Shown in pieces: positions 22,428-32,460 of a DNA stretch of 64,000 bases. Source of the DNA: Erigeron canadensis (taxonomy: Eukaryota; Streptophyta; Magnoliopsida; Asterales; Asteraceae). The stretch lies in assembly GCF_010389155.1 (NCBI RefSeq), contig NC_057769.1, positions 34,581,548 to 34,645,547 of the forward strand, in the 5' to 3' direction. Position 1 is the stretch's first letter. Each line of letters starts with the position of its first letter. A program made the position numbers and the translations under genes. The notes under the pieces were generated by a model. The model was not told where the DNA came from, searched no databases, and was given only the letters and a program-made list of their open reading frames with translations.

Positions 22428-23669
22428 ATGCCAGACTTGAACGTATCACCTCCAATGCCACCACCACCAAAGATGAAAAAGTCGAGGTCCGTGCACGTGA
22501 CAACACCTAAGTATCCGGATACCGCACCAGACTCAGGCTCATGCTACAGAGACTTTCAGGCGGCGAGACACAGTGACCATGTGCCCACGCAGTCACGTTT
22601 CGCGGAGCCTGACACCAAATTACGGGAGGACACCCGTGATTATATTGATGAGTTGATCCGATCGTCACAATTTTCAGCAGCAGGGCCGAGTAATGAGCCT
22701 ACAACCGAACCCTCATTCTTAGATCAGTTGTTCGGCGCAGCCGAACCCGCGTACTATCCTGTGCCACCAACAGCACCAACAGGCGTAGTGGATCAGTTCT
22801 TCAGTGCCGATACTTATTTTCCTGCAGGTCCTAGCACTCCGATGCCAGCTGCACCATCATCGTACTTTGATTTGTTCAGTACGCCCACACAACCTTCGAT
22901 GCCACCAGCACCATCACCTCCGATGCCACCAGCACCATCACCATCACCAATATCTCCCATATCAGCTGAGCAGCAATTGGCTGCTCTACCAGTACCACCA
23001 CCTAACACTCGCCCACTGCAGACGACGGGTATAAAGGGTTACCTTGATGACATACCGAATGTATTTAGACCATACGTCAAGGGGATTATTAATGTCAGTG
23101 GTGATGGCAACTGTGGATTCCGGGCACTTGCTGTTGCATTGGGGTACGATGAAAACGAAGGTTACGAGTGGACCCGACTACATATGTTGGCCGAGTATGA
23201 AAACAACAAACAATTCTACGATGAACTAACAAGATGGGGACAGGTTGAAGCGAGGTTTTTTGAGGGGTTATCAAGGTCTTATGTAGGGGTGTTTAGACCA
23301 ACTGGCTACTGGATGCACATGACTATGGGGGCCATGTTGTTGTCCAACAGGATGGGTATAGTAATTCACTGTTTATCTACTGCCGCCAGTTGGACTTCGT
23401 TCCCATTTACCAATGGTCCTGATGAGATGCCTAGGAGAGAGCCCATATCAATAGCATTAGTACATGGTCACGGTCACTATATCATGGTGCAATTGGAAGG
23501 TGACTACCCGATGGCCCCGGAGATCGCATATTGGGTACAGGATCGTGTAAGGCCTCCCGTGAGCAAATGGAAAGATTTGTACCGACACCGCCAGTTAGCC
23601 TACAATAGATATATAGATGCAACAAAACCTCCTCCCATCTATATGGGAACAGTGGACTCATCTGATTAG
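22428..23669 (+). CDS. OTU-like cysteine protease of element B
   Basis: ATG at 22428 stands directly after an acceptor (CATTGCAG). The frame runs to 23669 (413 codons). The N-terminal half is Pro/Ser/Ala-rich with a repeated PSPPMPPAPSP. The OTU core follows with SGDGNCGFRA (catalytic Asp and Cys near residue 230) and the His in HGHGHYIMVQL near residue 350. In MULEs such a domain could be fused to the transposase. Here the most likely donor after the AT-hook (22340/22341) leaves two codon bases and does not join the OTU frame, so either another donor is used, the OTU is translated on its own from this ATG, or the junction is mutated. Confidence 0.82.
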   Translation: MPDLNVSPPMPPPPKMKKSRSVHVTTPKYPDTAPDSGSCYRDFQAARHSDHVPTQSRFAEPDTKLREDTRDYIDELIRSSQFSAAGPSNEPTTEPSFLDQLFGAAEPAYYPVPPTAPTGVVDQFFSADTYFPAGPSTPMPAAPSSYFDLFSTPTQPSMPPAPSPPMPPAPSPSPISPISAEQQLAALPVPPPNTRPLQTTGIKGYLDDIPNVFRPYVKGIINVSGDGNCGFRALAVALGYDENEGYEWTRLHMLAEYENNKQFYDELTRWGQVEARFFEGLSRSYVGVFRPTGYWMHMTMGAMLLSNRMGIVIHCLSTAASWTSFPFTNGPDEMPRREPISIALVHGHGHYIMVQLEGDYPMAPEIAYWVQDRVRPPVSKWKDLYRHRQLAYNRYIDATKPPPIYMGTVDSSD

Positions 23670-23978
23670 GATTGTAATAAAGTTTTTTGTTTTTTGTTAT
23701 GCCCGTTTTTTTGTTTCCTTTTTTTTTTATTAAAGAAAACTTGGGGTGTTACTTCGTAACTTTATCATCTTTTTACTTGCTATATTACTTTTAATAATAT
23801 AATAATACTACGAAATTTTGGGGTGTTACATCTTTGCAAATGGAATAGTCGACCATCATTACAAACAAACAGTACACAAATAATAAAAATGTCCATATCA
23901 AACACAAATAATAAAAATGTACATAACAAACTGTATTTATAAAAATGTCCATACTTCGTACAAATAAAAAAAGTCTAA

Positions 23979-25548
23979 TCACCCGGAATCGTCGTCGTCC
24001 TCACCGGCATTATCATCACCCACACCTGGTCCGGATACAGAGCATGTCCCACTAAAAAATCCACTCATATCCGACAAGCTACCAAATTCCCCTGATGGAG
24101 GTCCATAATGCGCCGATGTCCCACCCCATAACTGGCGGGGGTCGAAATACTCATCACCAGGCTGGTTCAAGTCAACATGGTAGCCGGAAGGTTGGGATCC
24201 AGAGGGGCCAGAATAGGATCCAGACGGGCCGGAGGAGGATCCTTCCGGAGGTCCATAATGTGGTTGCGGCAACTCAACAGGGAAATCATGGGATCCGAAA
24301 CCCCTGAGAATCCTCCCTAGTCCGCGCTGATGTCCCGATCGCGATCCAAACGCTTCCGGGAACAACTGGGTTGGAGGTGTCGGTGCAGGATCCTGTGAAT
24401 GTCTCTCCTGCGCAGCTTCCAGACGGGACTGCATATAAATAGTAAGGTAAGTTTAATAAATGGAGCAGTAATTAAAAGTAATTTAACTTAAAGTTATGTA
24501 TATACCGCAACTTCCGGAGGTTGTAGTCTGTGGGTTGCCGCCCAAGTCGACTCCCACGTGGGCGGTGGCCCCTCCTTCTTTTCGTTATGGTGCTTGGCCT
24601 GCAAACAAGTCAAATAATTAGCATTAAAAAAACACAAGAATTGTATACTTTTGTTAAAACCAAACGTACCAACGCCCGATCGTGGGCAAGAGAAATAGAT
24701 CGCCGACCCTGAGTCCCCACTGCCTGTTTGGACCGGTTTGTCTTGTTTGTCTCGGCCCGCTTGACCCGGTCATCCCTCGTATAGAAACGCAATAGTTTTC
24801 CCCACTCTTTCGGGTCCATACCAGCTGGCGGTGCTGTCTGCAGGGTATCTGCTGCGCCTACACCCCCCCCCCCCGTGCTGTAAAATGCTGAGATTTGAAT
24901 TTTGACTTTCTCTGCCTATATATGCTAGCTGCATCAGCACGGAAAGCCAGTTTTGCTGCCTTCCGGGTGGGGTCGTCCTCATCAAGCTCTAGGTACTGGT
25001 CCATCGCAAAATAGCGCTACATTGTTTAAAAATACAAGTTAGCATTTTCGGGGTTAACATTGTAAAACATATTAAGTAAAAAAATATAAAAAGAAACATA
25101 TTCTAACCTGTACTTCCTCCAAGATATGGTCCCTCATAGACTCAGGCACATCGTCCCATGACTCGTAGTATTGGGGGACATCTCCGATCAACGAGCCTAA
25201 CAAAGATTTGTACATAGCCCCGTAGTCCCCGATCGACTGAAAGGTCTTTGATTTGTAGTCGAAGTACATGGGTAACGGGCCTCCATTTTTCTTGAAGGCA
25301 GCCTCAAGTTTTAGATGTTTGGCTGCCCCTCTTGGTGGTGGTGGTGTTTTCTTCGAGCCTACAAAACCAATAAGTAACAATAACATAAATAAGTTACTTT
25401 AAACGATAAGAATACAATTATTTTAATGCATAACTAAATTTAATGTAAAGTCAATTTTCTTACCGCTGTCTTTGCAGCCTGATATTTTCTTCCACCACGA
25501 TCGGTGCGGATCCCTCCCATCGCCGTCGCCGCCGTGAGCTCCTAGCAT
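23979..25548 (-). pseudogene. TNP1-like (Transposase_24, Ptta/En/Spm) gene of element B, five exons, one frameshift
   Basis: Model on the - strand: ATG at 25548; exons 25464-25548, 25108-25358, 24670-25016, 24506-24598, 23979-24428 (85, 251, 347, 93, 450 nt), all with GT-AG introns. Exon 1 (MLGAHGGDGDGRDP) matches the element A exon in length and phase. Exon 3 has YRQRKSKFKS, TARGG, then ETNKTNRSKQ and GTQGRRSIS, the Transposase_24 signature. The last exon is Gly/Ser/Pro-rich with an acidic end. Exon 3 is one base off a multiple of three because of a 12-C run (24863-24874 on +). Removing that shift restores the A-like phase, so it is a recent slippage mutation or a sequencing error. Likely role: DNA-binding accessory protein for element ends (inference). 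Confidence 0.83.
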
Positions 25549-25900
25549 TTTTCTTATATCTACATAAATAATACACGTATTATAATACTTTTTATATCAA
25601 CTTTTTTAACTACTTTTTTTAACTTATTTTTTATATGACTTTTGTACTACTACTTTTTCAATATATGTTTTAATATCTTTTTATACTTATGTTTTAATAC
25701 CTTTTTTATTTATACATTTTCCTACCATTTTTCTTATATCTACATAAATAATACACGTATTATAATACTTTTTATATCAACTTTTTTAACTACTTTTTTT
25801 TAACTTAATTTTTTATGACTTTTGTACTACTACTTTTTCAATATATGTTTTAATATCTTTTTATACTTATGTTTTAATACCTTTTTTATTTATACATTTT
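25541..25900. repeat. 180-bp tandem duplication
   Basis: 25541-25720 is repeated at 25721-25900 with few changes (both contain CATTTTTCTTATATCTACAT). It starts at the first codons of the TNP1-like gene and extends into its upstream side, so the leader or promoter of that gene was duplicated. Confidence 0.9.
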
Positions 25901-26246
25901 TATATTTTCTAATACAAACATTTTCTAGTACAAACTTTTATAAACTTTTTTTTAAATATATTTTTTATATACTATGTAATACACTTTTTTTACATTTTAT
26001 TTTTTACACTTTTTTACAAACATTTTACATAACAAAAACAAGAACAACAACAAGAACAACAACAAGAACACAAGAACAACAATACATTAAATCTATGGGC
26101 GTATACAATACGTTAAATCTATGGGCATATAAGATCGATCCTAATACATCTATGCATAACAAGAATAACATCAAACTAATACATATACTATATAGCAAAT
26201 TAATAGATACGAAATAAAAAAAATAAAAACTTACTTCAACGTTGGG

Positions 26247-26494
26247 TTTACGAAAGGGGTAACGACGGGTCGCTCCTAAAGCCTCACTGAAAAACTTGGT
26301 CGCTCCTAAAGCCTCACCGGAATATCTTGGCCGGAAAATATGGGGGAGAGGGAGGTTGGATCGGTTGGGGTTTACGAAAGGGGTAACGACGGGTCGCTCC
26401 TAAAGCCTCACTGAAAAACTGTGTCGCTCCTAAAGCCTCACCGGAATATCTTGGCCGGAAAATATGGGGGAGAGGGGGGTTGGATCGGTTGGAA
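26247..26494. repeat. 124-bp tandem duplication with palindrome half-sites
   Basis: Units begin at 26247 and 26371 (TTTACGAAAGGGGTAACGAC) and are nearly identical. Each unit contains two GTCGCTCCTAAAG half-sites of the element's terminal palindrome and one GGCCGGAAAATATGG. These half-sites lie about 250-500 bp inside the right end. Confidence 0.9.
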
Positions 26495-26572
26495 TGGAGA
26501 AGAGAAAGGAGATTGGAATGGAGAAACTGATGAAGAAGCAGGGGATGGATCGGTTTTTATTTATTCGATGCA

Positions 26573-26704
26573 CCCCTTTAGGAGCGACTGTCGCTCCTAA
26601 AGAGGGGGTTTGACGGGTCAACGGTCGAACGGGTATATGCATAGATATCCGCGAGCAATAAATGTATCGACCCTTTAGGAGCGACTGTCGCTCCTAAAGA
26701 GGGG
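26573..26704. repeat. Element B right-end palindrome pair
   Basis: Palindromes at 26573-26607 and 26671-26704, each CTTTAGGAGCGAC-t-GTCGCTCCTAAAG with CCC/GGGG flanks. The outer one continues to GGTGGTCGGGTTACA, the inverted terminal core. The central base is T here and A at the left end, as expected for an inverted pair. Confidence 0.9.
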
Positions 26705-26756
26705 TGGTCGGGTTACAGAATATTCCGTGGTCGGGGTATGTGGCCTGTTATTATGG

Positions 26757-27924
26757 TCATATATTGATCTCTATTGTCATAAACTCATAATCACTTTATT
26801 TCCTTTTATTAATTGATCGAAATTTTCATTAAAAGTTAACAAACATTGTTTCAAAATTTCTTGAATCAAACCGGGTATTATTTGTTAGTAACACATAAGA
26901 AATGTTTAAAATTTATATTTCTATAACTCTATAAGCCAAGATTTACTATTACGTACAAATCTAGAAAAAGATAAAAAAAACAATATATTTTAGATTTGTT
27001 TTTAACTAAAAAAAACTACAAAATGAGTAAAAAAATCCATGCCAATTACGATCAAGACAAAGGAAAAATTCCCAATAATCATGGAAGCCATGACACCAGT
27101 TAGGATTAGATGGATTAGCTAGTCTTAACCTTTAAAATAAAAATAAACCCAACAGTGCTTTTATGGAATTCAATAAAAAATAAATTATTTATAAACAATA
27201 AATATTTTTAGAAATAATCAATCAGCAAGGAGCTAATTAAAGACAAAAACTAAAAAATTAAAAGAAAGTTTTATTACACCTATCTTTCCATATATAATGT
27301 AAAGACCAATCCACGTCGGCTTCAGTGTGGTCGCCATACCATTACATTCCGTTTGTTTTTTGGAATGTTCATATATAAATATATGTACCATTTTGTTCTT
27401 TTATCGATATTAGCATGGTACCCGCGCGTTGCAGCAAATACCATTGACAATGCGTTCGATGTCGTGATTACCAAAAACAGTATCAATGAACAATTAATTA
27501 AGTGAGATATCACGATGATACCGTAGCTTCAATATCAACCAACAGTAACAAAAAATACACGTATTAACAATATAAGTGGATATTCAATTGAAGTGAAATT
27601 GTGAAAATAGTTTAAATATTACTTGGAATAAAGGAAGGACATTCTTATACATTCACATGATTACATTTCAACATTTGATGAGAGATAGTGCTATTTATTT
27701 TATATAATAGTATAGATAGATGAGATGGTGATGCCTATTTTGGCGATATACGACGATACTTGATAGTACTAGGCTACTAGCTACTAATCAGGGATACACA
27801 TAATAAGTCTTGTTAATATTTGTTTTTATTTTTATAATATTAAGACACACATCCATTACACGTCAACATACAATAGAGAATGGATCATCACAAAAACTAG
27901 TTAAATAAAATAAAAAACTACTCA
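26757..27924. other. Intergenic, no gene seen
   Basis: AT-rich sequence without supported genes between element B and the hAT-like element. Confidence 0.5.
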
Positions 27925-27932
27925 CACGTCAA

Positions 27933-28545
27933 TAGTGGCGGATCTTAAAATTTTATCGGTGGGGCCAATTTTTTTTTTTTCTATTGCTATGTTTCAGGTA
28001 TTATATTATGGTCATGCAATACACTTAATCAGGTCGGGTCAAACAAAAATAACACTAATAATCTAAGTTTTCCATTCAAATTACCAATACATAGTTTCTA
28101 ACTAACAAAAAACTACAATAGAAAAGGCGTTGGATTGTGGGAGAAATACCTTGTTACATGGATTATGGATTGTTGGCTAAAACATACAATTATGAATGAA
28201 CTAAGCGAATTGTGTGTTATAAAAACTAAAAAGGTAAAAAAAAATAATTCTGGAGCCTAAAACTCAAAAAAGGGGGGAAGACCTTGTTACGTGGATTGTG
28301 AGTTGTAAGCTAAAACATAGAATTATGAATGAACTAAGTTAATTGTGGGTTATAAAAACCAAAAATGTAAATTTTATAGGAGTATTAAATTTATTAAACG
28401 TATCAAAAGTTTTTTAATAAATAATCCTTAGGGACCGACTTAATAAATATAAATTATTTTGGACGAAATACGAATTTATTAGTACTATTAACCAAAAAAA
28501 ACGGTGGTGGCCCGGCTCACGGGCCCCTAAAGACAACCGCCATTG
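27933..28545. mobile_element. Non-autonomous hAT-like element
   Basis: A perfect 8-bp target duplication CACGTCAA (27925-27932 and 28546-28553) flanks ends reading TAGTGGCGGATC and, on the - strand, CAATGGCGGTTG. The YARTGGCGG terminus and 8-bp duplication are typical of hAT elements. 613 bp with no coding capacity. It contains an internal near-repeat (TAAAACATA.AATTATGAATGAACTAAG near 28178 and 28313). Confidence 0.88.
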
Positions 28546-28829
28546 CACGTCAATATATTTGTGTTTTTGGGTCATTGTATCTAAACCGTACGTTCAATTA
28601 TTGAAAGCTACTTAATTTTATACGAAAGTTGACATGTAGGCTGTAGCTATTATATACCCATCAGTTAGAGTATATGCTATGAGAAATGATATTAGTACTA
28701 TGGTTTTTTATTATTCTATTACACGGTACTAATATTATAACATACTGTACAAGTTGATAATGCATGATAGTGGTACATGAATAAAAAGTTGTGGTATTAA
28801 TATCATTGCCTATATGCTATTGATTATTA

Positions 28830-29105
28830 GACTATCTCCAATGGGTATGTTTTTGGGCGCCCTTGGGTGTCCTTGGATATCCTTTGCGGTTGAAGCTTGT
28901 CCAAAACTAAAGATTTTTTGATGCATGCCCTTAGGTGCCCTTACTTATATTTTTTTTGTTTTTAGTGGAGTTAAAGGATATGTAAGGATGTTTGTATGGT
29001 TGGAGATAAAATTATATGATTTTAAGGATTTATAAGTTGGATTTCTAAGGATATGATGTGGCAGCTCAAGGACGCCTAAGGGCGTCCTTAGCATTGGAGA
29101 TAGCC
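28830..29105. mobile_element. Tourist-like (PIF/Harbinger) MITE, copy 1
   Basis: The terminal inverted repeat GACTATCTCCAATG / CATTGGAGATAGCC is flanked by the 3-bp duplication TTA on both sides (28827-28829, 29106-29108), the PIF/Harbinger signature. 276 bp, non-coding, rich in AAGGAT repeats. Two relatives lie at 31.4-32.0 kb. Confidence 0.88.
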
Positions 29106-29108
29106 TTA

Positions 29109-29765
29109 TTGATGATAAACAATTTTTTTTTCCTTATCAATTTCACTTGAATTCCCGTGATTCGACAGTGTAAGGTTTAAAAGAGACTTTCTATGTCATT
29201 CTCAAAATTTAAACACAATATCTCATAAATAGGGATGGTTTCACCAAATAAATTCATGATTCATTATACTCGTACGTAATTCCTCACCAGTAAATACTCA
29301 TTATTATTTTATTTTATAATTAGTAATGGAAAATATTAAATAATGCCCTAAAAAGATCTAATTTTTTCATGTTAAATGTTTGTTCTTGAATTTTAAGGTA
29401 AATGTACAAATATTAATTTATTTTAACAAAAGCTTTTAAAACTTTTATTTAGCAGATGTCATTATAATATATAAGCATATAGATACACATATAACACGTA
29501 TAAAACGGACATTTGAGAGGGACAGGTGATTACTAAATAAGGTCGTCCAGACCAAAGCAAGTTTACGATTGTGATTATCACTCAAATGATAAGTTACTTC
29601 AATGTACATCAAAATCTAAAAAGTAAAGAAGCTATAGTTGCGTACGGGTCGCTCTACAATTAACAATAGTATGTTTAAGAACAACAATTATATATTTCTT
29701 CTGTTATAAAACACGAAAGCAATAAATATAAAATAACAACTTTTCACCATTTGTCATAATCAAAT
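29109..29765. other. Intergenic, no gene seen
   Basis: AT-rich sequence with no supported feature. Confidence 0.5.
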
Positions 29766-29972
29766 GTTAGTCCAACTGGTCAGAGGCACTCCCAGGTTTT
29801 ACCCAAGGTCTTGAGTTTGATCCTTAGGGATGACAAGTCTTGGGGTTTTTTCTTCCCAATACTTGTAACGGCCTATAGTTAATATCTCGTTGTCTAGGGT
29901 ACGTGCAAGGCTTCACCATTATACGGTGAGGTTTCCCTGATGTTGTGTACCGACTAAATATTCGAAAAAAAT
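29766..29972 (+). repeat. tRNA-derived SINE, copy 1
   Basis: A box-A-like TAGTCCAACTGGTCAGAGGC (29766-29785) and a box-B-like GAGTTTGATCC (29814-29824) are spaced as in a Pol III promoter. The body (GGGATGACAAG...CTTGTAACGGCC...CTCGTTGTCTAGGGTACGTG...TATACGGTGAGG) and the end TTCGAAAAAAA match the copy at 45707-45930. That copy has a 17-bp target duplication, which proves it is a retroposon. Confidence 0.8.
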
Positions 29973-29984
29973 AGCCAATGGAGT

Positions 29985-30222
29985 GATAGGTCAATGGCAT
30001 CCTAGATCTTCAATGAAAGTTTGTTTTTTGGACAACCAGAGTTTGAATCGAGGGGCACATGTTTTACCCAAAATGACATTCAATGGCGTAGATGTCGTGC
30101 CGTTTGGTGATCTATCCGGAGGTTTTCCCTGTGAACTACCGCGATGGCAACCTGCCCGGTTGGTGTAGTGGCCACATATGGGGTGAACAGACTCTGATCA
30201 AAATTGAACGTTAAAAAAAAGT
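29985..30222 (+). repeat. Possible second SINE-type sequence
   Basis: Directly after the first SINE lies a segment with AGGTCAATGGCATCC, a box-B-like GAGTTTGAATCGAGG, GGTTGGTGTAGTGGCC near the end and a poly(A) stretch at 30213-30220. It has the same kind of composition but no confirmed duplication or second copy in the window. Confidence 0.35.
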
Positions 30223-31423
30223 AATAAAAAAATCAAAGGTTAAAATATAAAAATATTTTTTTAATCTTGACTATTAATTTTGATCTATCTAATTTTACCT
30301 TTCAACTTTAGATAATTCCAATCCCTCTTTTCTATCTTAATTTTCAAGATTTATTTGAACAACTTACAATTCTACCCACATCGTGAACTAATGCAATCCA
30401 ATCTTTAATTAAAAATTACTTTCTTTCTCTTCAATTTATTCAATTCAATGTAACTCAAAATTTCATTCACATTCACAAGTTCACAATCCAACCTAAACTA
30501 TTTTCTATTATATTATAATTCATAATTATTTTTACCATATTAAAAATAATTTACTTTAGATAAATGACTACCTTTTATAATTATCGTATATATATAAAAT
30601 AACAATTAAAAATAAATACATATTTAGTAAACTATTAAAAAATATATAACTTTTTAAATAACTTCATTTTTAACCCATCAAGAAAATATCATGTTTTTAT
30701 ATTTATATAAAAAGTTATGATATATAAGATACTAAGAAAAAAACTCATAAGTTTATATAGTAATTGTAATAATAAAACATTTAAGAAAATGTTACCATTC
30801 AATTTGCGACACATTTACAAATGCATGCGTCCTTTTGTGTGCAATCTCAGATCGAAAGAAAGGCCGGACCGTGAAGGATTGCAAGCAATTATGTGCTTTT
30901 AGTAATATAAAATTGGACAATCTTTGTAATTGCTAACTCATGTAGTGATGTGGATGTTCTAATAAATATCTATTTTAAAACAGTATAAAGAGTTCATTTT
31001 CTTTTTTTCACCGTGTCTCATGTATATATGACCAGGAAATTAAGTACTAACTACAACTTTACGGGTTATCGTTCATATAAAAGAATTGTATCTTTCATAC
31101 TAAAAACTCAGCTCATAAGACTATCATTAAAACCCAATGAGACTACCCTACAAGGTATCGATCAGCCATATGATGTATATAGTTTTTGGTTATAAGAACA
31201 CAACTGAAAGGAATCATAAAATTACAAAGTGGAATATTCAATGTTTGCGTGGTTGGGGAACATGATTGGAAGTGAAATGGGAAATGGGGTCTCGTTATAG
31301 CGTTGAAGTCTTTGAAGTACTTTGTGGATAGAAAGAAAATTACACATTTCAAAGTATATACATTAATCACATCATTATATTATACGACCAATTATGTCCA
31401 TATATATGTCATAGTGACAATAA
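30223..31423. other. Intergenic, no gene seen
   Basis: Very AT-rich sequence, no supported gene. Confidence 0.5.
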
Positions 31424-31970
31424 GGCTATTTCTAAATGGAGTGCCCTTAGGCGTCCTTGGATATCCTTTGTCGTTGAAGCTTGTTCAAAACTAAGGATTT
31501 TTTGAAGAATGCCCTTACCTAAGGGCATGTCCTTACTTGTCCTTAGCTAAGACTATCTTCAATGAGTATGTTTTTGGGCGCCCTTGGGTGCCCTTGGATA
31601 TCGTTTGCGGTTGAAACTTGTCCAAAACTAAAGATTTTTTGATGCATGCCCTTAGGTACTTATATTTTTTTTGTTTTTAGTGGAGTTAAAGGATATGTAA
31701 GGATGTTTGTATGGTTGGAGATAAAATTATAGGATTTTAAGGATTTATAAGGATGTGTAAGAATTTGTAAGGATATGATGTGGCAGCTCAATTGGAGATA
31801 GCGTAATATATTTTGTTTTTATTTGGAGGTAAATGATATGTAAGGATGTTTGTATGGTTGAAGGTAAAATTATAGAATTTGAAGGATTTATAAGGATGTA
31901 TAAGGATTTGTAAGGATATGATGTGGCAGCTCAAAGACGCCTAAAAATGTCCTTAACATTGGAGATAGCC
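31424..31970. mobile_element. Tourist-like MITE, copy 2 (outer, interrupted)
   Basis: Ends GGCTATTTCTAAATG and CATTGGAGATAGCC are flanked by TAA (31421-31423 and 31971-31973). The body matches copy 1 but is split by copy 3 at 31551-31803. Removing copy 3 and one TAA leaves one MITE of about 290 bp. Confidence 0.87.
31551..31803. mobile_element. Tourist-like MITE, copy 3 (nested in copy 2)
   Basis: Ends GACTATCTTCAATG and CAATTGGAGATAGCG are flanked by TAA (31548-31550 and 31804-31806). It is inserted into a member of its own family and is closer in sequence to copy 1 than to its host. Confidence 0.88.
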
Positions 31971-31973
31971 TAA

Positions 31974-32460
31974 GAGGGATCACAGTACCCTCATGGTTCA
32001 CTTGTGATCCTCTCACTCATGGTTCCTCTAGCCATGGATGCATAATTCACAATAGATGTACTAAAAACAATTAAATAAACAAAATATCACTTCTTAAAAA
32101 TATGGACAATAAAGACTAGACTACAAACAGCATATGCAATACATGTATGGCTGGGGAACATAATTGGAGGTTAAATTGGAAATGACTAAATGAGGCCCGA
32201 CTAAATGACTAAATTGATTAAAAGTAGGCTATATATAGCCACGTTCCAAAAATCTGTTCATTATTACGATTAAATAAATGAAAAGCATGTGAATTCCATT
32301 ATGAGTCTTAATCTGTCGTGAATAGAAGTTATTTCACAACATTAATCTCATACCGTCAATGATCGATGAAAATCTGGCAAAATATGAGACTCGGCCCCTC
32401 TAATCCTCCTAATTTCAGTACCTACATTAAACAGTATAAAGTTCTTTTTAAAAAAAAAAA
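31974..32460. other. Intergenic, no gene seen
   Basis: No supported gene. The right end runs into an A-tract at the border of the long-TIR element. Confidence 0.5.

Larger units (their letters stand above)
19434..26747. mobile_element. Element B: complete MULE-type transposon with FAR1 transposase, OTU protease and TNP1-like gene
   Basis: A perfect 9-bp duplication TTATTATGG flanks it (19425-19433 and 26748-26756), the size typical of Mutator-like elements. The ends carry inverted repeats with the core TGTAACCCGACCACCCC (left 19459-19475; right on the - strand from about 26716). Each runs into the AGGAGCGAC-n-GTCGCTCCT palindrome, and a second palindrome lies about 80-95 bp further in. Contents: transposase exons on + (19776-22340), OTU exon on + (22428-23669), then a convergent five-exon TNP1-like gene on - (23979-25548). 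The 7.3-kb length is ordinary for an autonomous MULE. The frameshift in the TNP1-like gene and the unresolved transposase-OTU junction make present activity doubtful. Confidence 0.88.

Noticed and set aside
32440..32460. A-tract as a 9-bp target duplication of the long-TIR element
   Set aside because: The T-A(8) match is too simple to be evidence.
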